Assembly (NCBI GenBank): GCA_021789095.1
Contig: JAJYJX010000060.1
Location: forward strand, 1 to 12,742
Reading direction: 5' to 3'
Source of the DNA: a bacterium
Lineage (GTDB): Bacteria; JAMCPX01
DNA length: 12,742 bases
A model generated the notes under the pieces. That model searched no databases and had not been told where the DNA came from. It worked only from the letters and a program-made list of their open reading frames with translations. This document shows, piece by piece, positions 7,095-12,742 of this stretch. Both the position numbers and the translations under genes were made by a program. Within the stretch, counting starts at the first letter, position 1. Each line of letters begins with the position of its first letter.

Positions 7095-8017
7095 GCCACC
7101 CCGAATTCTTTTTTCTTTTTTGCTATTAACTCATTCATGGATTCGGTCAGATAATCGGCCTTCTGTCGTATATATTCAGGTACTCTCTTGATAAACAGCC
7201 GCCTCCCTTCTTCGAGATCGTTTTTCAGCTCCTCTTCGATATTGCCCTGCCTTATTCCCTTTTCAAGGAGTTCCTGGTTGTAAAGTGCGATGTCAGAAAT
7301 GATAATACGCGCTAGTCTCTTCGCCTTTTCGATGTCTTGCGTATCAGCCGTTGTATGTACGAGTTCCTCTTCTTTGAGTTTCCTTGCATCTTCGGCTGCT
7401 ACTTTGGGCGCAACAATTCCCTTGACGCCAATGCCGACCTGCACGGCTGCTGCCTGTTTGGGTGTCACCTTTATTTCTTCCTGATTACCCAGCAGGCTGT
7501 TTATTTTCGGCACCAGACTGTCGCGTATTCTGTGCTTTTCTATAAAATCGTCTGCACCGTACAGACTCTGTGGCAGGCGTTTGTACCTTGTTTGATCGTA
7601 TATGGATGCAATAAGTATGACTTTTATATCCTCGAGCCTCTTATCCTTCTTTATGATTTCCGGGAATTCAAAGCCGAATATATCCTGCAGTGCGACATCC
7701 ACAACGACAACCTCCGGATGCATATCAGCCATTACCGAGAGAGCTTCAACGCCGTTCTTGGCGTACAGCGGCAGGAATCCTGCTCCTTTTAAAAGTTCCC
7801 CTATCATTTCCCTTATCGAGCTCGACGAATGCGCTATGAGTATTTTCTTGCCGGCCGCCATAACAGGGAGGCCCGGGACTTCTTTTTTGGCAGGCACCTT
7901 TTTCTTAAGGAGAAAAATCTTCCCGCACTTTCTGCACTTCAGTTTTAAACTATCCCCGGAAAGCTTATCCTCGGATATCCTGTATCTTGTGGAACATTTG
8001 GGACAGGCTATTATCAT
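7091..8017 (-). CDS. Zinc-ribbon / degenerate receiver-domain protein
   Basis: A 308-residue protein with three parts. Residues 1-35 are an MJ0042-type zinc ribbon with CPKC (5-8) and CRKC (28-31). Residues about 57-175 resemble a response-regulator receiver: VVVVDV places D107 as the phosphoacceptor and DDFIEK places K161. However, the acidic pair expected after the first strand is replaced by A62-H63-S64, so Mg2+ binding and phosphorylation are doubtful. After an Ala/Lys-rich linker, residues about 225-305 form a charged helical segment (KAKRLARIIISDIALYNQ onward). I recall similar segments at the ends of other zinc-ribbon proteins in deltaproteobacteria-like genomes. There is no DNA-binding output domain and no membrane segment. 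It lies eight bases after the MCP stop and overlaps the HEAT gene. It could be an array adaptor or output protein. Confidence 0.86.
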   Translation of the reverse strand: MIIACPKCSTRYRISEDKLSGDSLKLKCRKCGKIFLLKKKVPAKKEVPGLPVMAAGKKILIAHSSSSIREMIGELLKGAGFLPLYAKNGVEALSVMADMHPEVVVVDVALQDIFGFEFPEIIKKDKRLEDIKVILIASIYDQTRYKRLPQSLYGADDFIEKHRIRDSLVPKINSLLGNQEEIKVTPKQAAAVQVGIGVKGIVAPKVAAEDARKLKEEELVHTTADTQDIEKAKRLARIIISDIALYNQELLEKGIRQGNIEEELKNDLEEGRRLFIKRVPEYIRQKADYLTESMNELIAKKKKEFGVA

Positions 8018-8025
8018 GCTCGGAC

Positions 8026-10140
8026 CTAAACCTTGAACATCCTCAATATATCCTGAAGAACTTTTGATTGCTTATCAAGCGATTTCGAGACATCGTTAAG
8101 CTGTGAAACGCTTTGCAGATTTTCGCTGGACGATGTCTTGATCCTGCCCAAAGATGTCACAACAAATTCGTTTGTTCTTGCCTGTTCCTGCGTTGCCTTG
8201 TTTATAAAGTTTACCATCTCTGATATGTTCTCTATCGCCTGGCTTATAAATTTAGAGCTCTTGGACTGTTCTTCCGTGGAGTTCCTTACCTGCTCCGAGA
8301 CACTTCTCATCCTCTCCGCCGCCTTCGTTATCTGCTCCGACCCTCTGGCCTGTTCCTGCGTTGCCTTTGCTATCTCCACCATCATGGTCGTTATATTCGT
8401 TATCGCATCGGTTACCTCCCTGGATGCCTTAGTCTGATCCTGCGTTGCTTTTGCTATTTCACCCGCCATAAGGCTTGATTGTGATGAACTTTCAGATATC
8501 TTCAGCAGGACCGCACCAGCAGTATTTGCAAGTTCGCTTCCCTTTTCAACTGTTTCACTTCCTGAGACAACGGATTCCCTTGCCTGAATGGATTCTGCCT
8601 GGACAGCCCTTATAATATTTGTTATCTCTTTCGTTGACGCTGCTGTCCTTTCTGCAAGTTCCTTAATCTCGTCGGCAACGACTGCAAAACTTTTACCGTA
8701 CTCGCCCGACTGCGACGCTATAATGGCGGCGTTCAGGGCAAGCAGATTGGTCTGGGCCGTCACCTCCTCTATAACATTCAGTATCTTCCCTATTTCATCA
8801 ACCTTCTGTACAAAGCTTCCTATTGTTTCTGCAACACGGTTTGAAGCTTCCCTGATCTGCTTCATGCCGTCTATTGTGGTGTTAACGGCTGCAACCCCTT
8901 CCTTTGCGTCACTCATAACCCTATTTGCAATGTTTAAAGTCTTATTTGCGTTTGCCTCTATCTGTTTTGTTGATGCGTCCATCTCGACTATGGAAGTTGC
9001 TGTCTCATCGGTTATCTTAAGAAGTTGATCCACATTTGATGCAACCTGTTTTATCGATGCACTCATCTCTTCTATTGAAGAAGTCGTTTCCTCTATGGCC
9101 GAGGACAACATTTCAACATTCTCAAGTACCTCTTCTATGCTCGACGACAGTTCCAGTACGGAAGACGCACTCTCTGTCGATGAAGTATGAAGTGTATCGG
9201 TATTCTTTGCTATGTCTTTTATCGATGCATTAAGCTCCGTCATTGATGATGATGTATCTTCCACGGATTTTTCCTGTATCTCTGAGGATTCCAGAAGCTT
9301 TGAGGAATTGCTTGTTATCTTCTGTACAACATCTACGATCGCCTCAGACGTTGTCCTTACATTGCCCAGTACCTTTCTCAAACTGGCCGACATGGCATTA
9401 AATGAATCTGCAAGCATGCCGACTTCGTCCTTGGACTGAGAAGTCACGGTCTGAGTGAGATCACCTTCGGCAAGTGCCGATGCTTTCTCGGCTATCATGG
9501 GAATCTGTCCTACTATCCTCTGGGCAAACACAAGGGTCATCAAGGCCCCGACAAAAAAGATTATCAGCACGATTAAAACAGCTCCCAGTATAATTGATGT
9601 AAATTTCTTTGATATGCTTTTCAGGGTCATCCCTATATACACGTGTCCCCTTACAACATTTGCCTGCTCAACAACACCCTGGACGTTGATTTGGGAGGTT
9701 GACGTAACAACATTCTTGTTGATCGCTATGAATTCGCCCGCTGAACCGAGTTTGATTGCAGACGTCTTGTCTTGGGGGGTTGCAAGTATTGTACTTATAC
9801 GGTCCGAAATGCCCTGCGCCCTGAACCTTGACACCAGCACATTATCTTTCGTGTCTGTAACCACCGCATATTCTATGTCCTTGTCCTTGAAGACGTTGTC
9901 CATAAGTTCATTCAGCAAAACCTTATCCTCTGCGATAACTCCGAACCTTATATTGTATGCAAAATCCTCGGCTATTACATTCCCTCTTTTTTCAAGCTCA
10001 TCCGTAAATATGGACCTGGCCAATAAGAGGTAATATACACTGTAAATGGCACTGAGCGCTATGATGCCTATTATTATATAAATAATAAATTTAAGCCTGA
10101 GGCCGTGCCTTATATTTTGCAATTCTCCTATAAATTTCAT
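8026..10140 (-). CDS. Methyl-accepting chemotaxis protein with a long cytoplasmic hairpin
   Basis: Membrane chemoreceptor of 704 aa. TM1 is at about 16-40, followed by an extracytoplasmic sensor of about 140 residues (41-181) that may be a single-Cache/PAS-like fold. TM2 is at about 182-206, HAMP at about 207-258, then a coiled-coil signalling hairpin to the C-terminus. The tip is recognised by QTNLLALNAAI...SGEYGKSFAVVADEI (463-492). By alignment to Tsr the turn falls at E480, leaving about 221 and 224 residues in the two arms, roughly 32 heptads each. Both arms contain four tandem 28-residue repeats (about 297-408 and 561-672). There is no C-terminal CheR-docking pentapeptide. The start is the ATG at 10140, preceded by GGAGG; it overlaps the cheW stop as TGATG. 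A TTG one codon earlier is less likely. It probably feeds CheA through the two CheWs encoded upstream. Confidence 0.95.
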   Translation of the reverse strand: MKFIGELQNIRHGLRLKFIIYIIIGIIALSAIYSVYYLLLARSIFTDELEKRGNVIAEDFAYNIRFGVIAEDKVLLNELMDNVFKDKDIEYAVVTDTKDNVLVSRFRAQGISDRISTILATPQDKTSAIKLGSAGEFIAINKNVVTSTSQINVQGVVEQANVVRGHVYIGMTLKSISKKFTSIILGAVLIVLIIFFVGALMTLVFAQRIVGQIPMIAEKASALAEGDLTQTVTSQSKDEVGMLADSFNAMSASLRKVLGNVRTTSEAIVDVVQKITSNSSKLLESSEIQEKSVEDTSSSMTELNASIKDIAKNTDTLHTSSTESASSVLELSSSIEEVLENVEMLSSAIEETTSSIEEMSASIKQVASNVDQLLKITDETATSIVEMDASTKQIEANANKTLNIANRVMSDAKEGVAAVNTTIDGMKQIREASNRVAETIGSFVQKVDEIGKILNVIEEVTAQTNLLALNAAIIASQSGEYGKSFAVVADEIKELAERTAASTKEITNIIRAVQAESIQARESVVSGSETVEKGSELANTAGAVLLKISESSSQSSLMAGEIAKATQDQTKASREVTDAITNITTMMVEIAKATQEQARGSEQITKAAERMRSVSEQVRNSTEEQSKSSKFISQAIENISEMVNFINKATQEQARTNEFVVTSLGRIKTSSSENLQSVSQLNDVSKSLDKQSKVLQDILRMFKV

Positions 10141-10685
10141 CAATCGCCTCCTGGTTTTTGCTTTTTGTCTTTAAAAATAAGATTTTTGAATTGAACCCTT
10201 TCCGTGGTTGTCAATATTCTATCCAGGTCCAGGACAAGTATTATCCTGCCTTTGTCGCTGACAACGCTTGATAAATATTCCGACTCTATGCCCTGTACTA
10301 TCTTCGGCGGCGGCATAACCTTCCCCCTCGGTATCTTTAAGACCTCCTTCACTTCATCAACAATAAGACCGACTATCTTATCAACAACTTTTATGATAAC
10401 TATCCTGATTTTTTCGTTTTGTTTTTCTCTCATATTTTCAGGCTGGATCTCGAATCTCTTTCTCATATCTATCACGGGTATAATCGCGCCTCTCAAGTCT
10501 ATAACGCCTTCAAGGAACTCCGGCGCCCTAGGCACTCTTGTTACCGGTATATATTTAACAATCTCAACTATTTTCATAATATCAATGGCATAAAATGAGC
10601 TGCCTATCCTTATGAGGATAAGCTGAACATCGCCCTGGGCCGGTGATACATCTTTATTTACTCTTTGGGTGCTTTGTTTTGTCAT
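10140..10685 (-). CDS. cheW: CheW coupling protein (compact copy)
   Basis: A 181-residue single-domain CheW that links receptors to CheA. After a short polar leader (1-18) the CheW fold runs from VQLILIRIGSSFYAIDI to about 160. The conserved core is PVTRVP (47-52), FLEGVIDLRGAIIPVIDMRKRF (58-79, with the LRG arginine R65) and GLIVDEV (106-112). A lysine-rich C-terminal tail (about 165-181) is an unusual extra. The ATG lies five bases after the upstream cheW stop with only a weak AAGG, so re-initiation is likely. The stop overlaps the MCP ATG by one base. This copy differs strongly from its neighbour and is not a recent duplicate. Confidence 0.95.
   Translation of the reverse strand: MTKQSTQRVNKDVSPAQGDVQLILIRIGSSFYAIDIMKIVEIVKYIPVTRVPRAPEFLEGVIDLRGAIIPVIDMRKRFEIQPENMREKQNEKIRIVIIKVVDKIVGLIVDEVKEVLKIPRGKVMPPPKIVQGIESEYLSSVVSDKGRIILVLDLDRILTTTERVQFKNLIFKDKKQKPGGD
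10147..10151 (-). promoter_or_regulatory. Shine-Dalgarno of the MCP gene
   Basis: GGAGG on the minus strand lies six bases before the ATG at 10140, inside the last codons of the compact cheW. It favours the ATG over the TTG at 10143 and, with the TGATG stop/start overlap, points to coupled translation of CheW and the receptor. Confidence 0.75.
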
Positions 10686-10690
10686 ACTAT

Positions 10691-11446
10691 TCAGACCTTA
10701 AGCATATCGGATTGCTTGAGTATTTCTTCCAGCTTTAACAGGATCGTGAATCCTCCATTGCTTGTACTGATACCTGCAACAAACTTTATATCCACATTGC
10801 TGACAAGCTCTGCTGATTGTATTGATTCAGCAAGAACCTTCTTTACCATAGGTATGCTGTCAACAACCAGTCCCGTCATTGTATCTTCAAAAGAAACCAT
10901 AATAAATCTGGTATCCTGGGTAAAATTAAGAAACGGCAGTCCTATGCGCTTCCTTAAATCTACAATGGGTATAATCTCACCGCGAAGTACTATTATGCCA
11001 AGAACAAAGTCCGATGTATTCGGCACCGGGGTTATTTCTTTTACCCTTATAATTTCTTTTACAACATTGAGTTCTATAGCATACTCTTCCTCTTCCAGGG
11101 TAAAGCAAAGGAGTTCTTTTTCTCTTGTTTCTGCCGGGTATTTTTTCAATTCCTCTACGGCAAGTTCCGCAAAAGGCTTCCCCTCCGCTGCGTGACCTCC
11201 GCTTTCCGGTGCTCCGGCGCCGGCCCGGGTGTCCTGGATACCGGTTGCCGGTTCCTCGCCTCTGACTTCCGGCATGGGTACTCGCACAGAAGGTCCGGGA
11301 GTCTGGATCTGCTGCCCGGAGTCTGGTGCCTTAAGTACAGTGTCAAAAGTTTGTTTGTCCGGAGTCTGCTGTTTGCTCTCTGCAGCTTTCTGCTTTGCGC
11401 CTGCCTGCTGTTCTTTTGCTTTTTTTCTCAGTTTTGAAATATCCAT
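10691..11446 (-). CDS. cheW: CheW coupling protein with a long low-complexity N-terminal extension
   Basis: A 251-residue protein whose CheW domain occupies about 108-248: ELLCFTLEEEEYAIEL, then EITPVPN (137-143), FVLGIIVLRGEIIPIVDLRKRIG (147-169, LRG arginine R155) and GLVVDSI (192-198). The first about 105 residues are disordered-looking. They start basic and Gln/Lys/Ala-rich (MDISKLRKKAKEQQAGAKQK), then become Pro/Gly/Glu-rich. The DNA of this extension is clearly more GC-rich than its surroundings and contains short direct repeats. The extension may be a tether or interaction tail; no known motif is seen. The start lies one base after the ATPase stop and lacks a strong Shine-Dalgarno, so coupling to upstream translation is likely. 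Confidence 0.94.
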   Translation of the reverse strand: MDISKLRKKAKEQQAGAKQKAAESKQQTPDKQTFDTVLKAPDSGQQIQTPGPSVRVPMPEVRGEEPATGIQDTRAGAGAPESGGHAAEGKPFAELAVEELKKYPAETREKELLCFTLEEEEYAIELNVVKEIIRVKEITPVPNTSDFVLGIIVLRGEIIPIVDLRKRIGLPFLNFTQDTRFIMVSFEDTMTGLVVDSIPMVKKVLAESIQSAELVSNVDIKFVAGISTSNGGFTILLKLEEILKQSDMLKV

Positions 11447-11447
11447 A

Positions 11448-12257
11448 TTATGTTAAACTTATTTTTATGTCCTCTATGATAGCGTTTATTGCGCTGTCAT
11501 CTATAATGCCGAGATCTTCTCCGTAACCGTACAGCAGCGCATTGTTGCAAATGGTGTTTATCGTTCTTGGTATGCCGTGCGAATACCTGTAGATCAATTC
11601 TATTGCAGGTCCGGTGAACAACGGTTCTGTCCTGCCCGCCACCTGAAGCCTGAAATTAATGTATTTCCCGGTATCCTCCATGCTGAGAGGCCCGAGGTGA
11701 TATGACATCCCGATCCTCTGCCTGAATGCATTGTAATACCTTGATCCCAGCCTGTCCCTGAATTCTGTCTGGCCTATAAGGATAATCGTGATCAGGTTCA
11801 TGTTGTCAAGCTGGTAGTTTGTCAGAAGCCTGATCTCGTCTATCGTACTCTTTGACGGGATTAACTGCGCTTCATCAACAAATACAACGGGGGAGACATG
11901 CTCTTCGTACAAACTTGCTATTCTTTCGCTCATCTGCTCTACTATATCATTCTTGAAGTATTTCACATCTTCTATGCCAAGCCGTTTTGCAATAGTCTTG
12001 AGAAACTGTGTGGGGGAAAGCCTTGGATTTATAATGTTGATGATCACATAGTTTTCATCCAGGGAATCCATGGCAGACCTTGATATTGTTGTCTTGCCTG
12101 AGCCGATGTCCCCTGTCAGCACTGCCAGTTCTTTCTCCTGGATTGCAAAAAGTATACGTTCAAGGGCTTCCTCATGCTGGCGGGACTTGTAGAGGTATTT
12201 GGGATCCGGTGTTTTACCGAACGGTTTTTCGTTTAATCCATAGAATTTTTCGTACAT
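11448..12257 (-). CDS. ExeA/GspA-type AAA+ ATPase inside the che operon
   Basis: A 269-residue P-loop ATPase. The N-terminus MYEKFYGLNEKPFGKTPDPKY is the hallmark of the ExeA/GspA/MshM family. Walker A is GDIGSGKT (49-56), Walker B VVFVDEAQ (124-131), a sensor 1-like region IGQTEF (161-166), and sensor 2 GIPR (228-231). The protein ends after the AAA+ lid; it lacks the membrane segment and peptidoglycan-binding domain found in full-length ExeA, so it should be cytoplasmic. Known relatives help assemble type II secretion, MSHA-type pili or exopolysaccharide machinery. Here the gene lies two bases after the cheA stop and one base before cheW, so it is a core operon member. A role in array placement or in driving an envelope/pilus output is inference. 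The family call is firm; the function is not. Confidence 0.93.
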   Translation of the reverse strand: MYEKFYGLNEKPFGKTPDPKYLYKSRQHEEALERILFAIQEKELAVLTGDIGSGKTTISRSAMDSLDENYVIINIINPRLSPTQFLKTIAKRLGIEDVKYFKNDIVEQMSERIASLYEEHVSPVVFVDEAQLIPSKSTIDEIRLLTNYQLDNMNLITIILIGQTEFRDRLGSRYYNAFRQRIGMSYHLGPLSMEDTGKYINFRLQVAGRTEPLFTGPAIELIYRYSHGIPRTINTICNNALLYGYGEDLGIIDDSAINAIIEDIKISLT

Positions 12258-12259
12258 GA

Positions 12260-12742
12260 TCAGCTCTTGACCGCCTCCTCTATGAATATTGATGTATCCA
12301 GCACGAGCACTATTTCGCCCGATCCGACGTCAGCGGCTCCGGCAATGCCCCTGACACCTTTTAACAGTTTGCCAAGCGGTTTTATGACAACATCCTGCTG
12401 ACCTACGAATTTATCAGCAAGAATGCCTATCCATCTTTCACCGCTGCCGACAACAACAATATAATAGCTTTCCGCGCCCCTGCCGTGGTCCGTACTGAAA
12501 TTGAAAAGCCTTGAAAGCCTTATTACAGGCAGGACAGTATCCCTGAGCTTTATTACCTCTTTATTCTCAACGATCCTTATTTCGTCTGCCCTGATAGACA
12601 GGCTTTCATTTATGGAATTCAAGGGCACAGCATAGCGCCTGCCATCGGATTCAATGAGCAGTGCCTGGATAATAGCCAGAGTAACTGGCAGGGTCAAAGT
12701 AAATTTTGTCCATTTGCCCTCCTGAGTATCAACATCTATCAT
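12260..12742 (-). CDS. cheA: Chemotaxis histidine kinase CheA, C-terminal part (partial)
   Basis: Only the last about 160 residues are in the window; the gene enters from beyond 12742. The visible part starts at the end of the ATP-binding P4 domain (GKWTKFTLTLPVTLAIIQALL, the G-x-x-T-x-F-T-L-x-L-P segment). It continues through the CheW-like P5 domain (RRYAVPLNSINESLSI, EVIKLRDTVLPVIRLSRLF, ERWIGILADKFVGQQDVVIKPLG, GEIVLVLDTSIFI). P5 binds CheW and the receptor tips. The protein ends shortly after P5, so there is no fused C-terminal receiver. The His-containing P1 domain and the rest of the kinase are outside, as is the operon promoter. An ATG at the window edge is most likely an internal methionine. 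The stop is two bases before the ATPase ATG. Confidence 0.95.
   Translation of the reverse strand: MIDVDTQEGKWTKFTLTLPVTLAIIQALLIESDGRRYAVPLNSINESLSIRADEIRIVENKEVIKLRDTVLPVIRLSRLFNFSTDHGRGAESYYIVVVGSGERWIGILADKFVGQQDVVIKPLGKLLKGVRGIAGAADVGSGEIVLVLDTSIFIEEAVKS

Noticed and set aside
10143-10143. TTG start for the MCP one codon upstream
   Set aside because: The ATG at 10140 has GGAGG at a good distance and a TGATG overlap with the preceding stop.
1-12742. tRNA or rRNA genes, CRISPR arrays, insertion sequences, prophage
   Set aside because: No cloverleaf, spaced direct-repeat array, transposase or phage gene could be recognised; nearly all sequence is accounted for by the listed genes.

Overview
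The window holds the 3' end of ndk, an rlmN/metallo-hydrolase pair on the plus strand, and a convergent minus-strand block. That block is most of a chemosensory (che) operon followed by pyrD. GC content is moderate. The ndk-rlmN order, the long MCP, the MJ0042-type zinc ribbon and a dispersed GTCATTGCGAG-type palindrome suggest a Deltaproteobacteria/Desulfobacterota-like or Nitrospirota-like Gram-negative bacterium. This placement is an inference; no rRNA or other phylogenetic marker is present.

Layout of the plus strand: the ndk C-terminus (3-68) is followed by a palindromic repeat (83-180), rlmN (192-1232) and a metallo-beta-lactamase-fold hydrolase (1233-2123) that starts directly after the rlmN stop. 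A 74-base convergent gap follows, with only a weak hairpin and no convincing terminator.

Layout of the minus strand, read from right to left in the direction of transcription: cheA C-terminus (entering from beyond 12742), ExeA/GspA-type AAA+ ATPase, CheW with a long N-terminal linker, compact CheW, very long-armed membrane MCP, zinc-ribbon/degenerate-receiver protein, 648-residue HEAT-repeat protein, cheR, cheB, then pyrD after a 48-base gap. Gaps inside the che block run from 8 bases down to a 17-base overlap, so it is almost certainly one transcript.

Working model: the MCP, two CheW couplers and CheA form the array, and CheR and CheB adjust it by methylation and demethylation. Within the window there is no stand-alone CheY, CheZ, CheC, CheD or flagellar gene. 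In their place are a P-loop ATPase, a HEAT scaffold and a pseudo-receiver of unknown role. The set looks like a chemosensory pathway with an alternative output (surface motility, pili, envelope or polysaccharide) rather than plain flagellar chemotaxis; this is an inference. As given, cheB carries a one-base frameshift just after its GSSTGGP motif. It is either a sequencing error or a real loss of the methylesterase domain.
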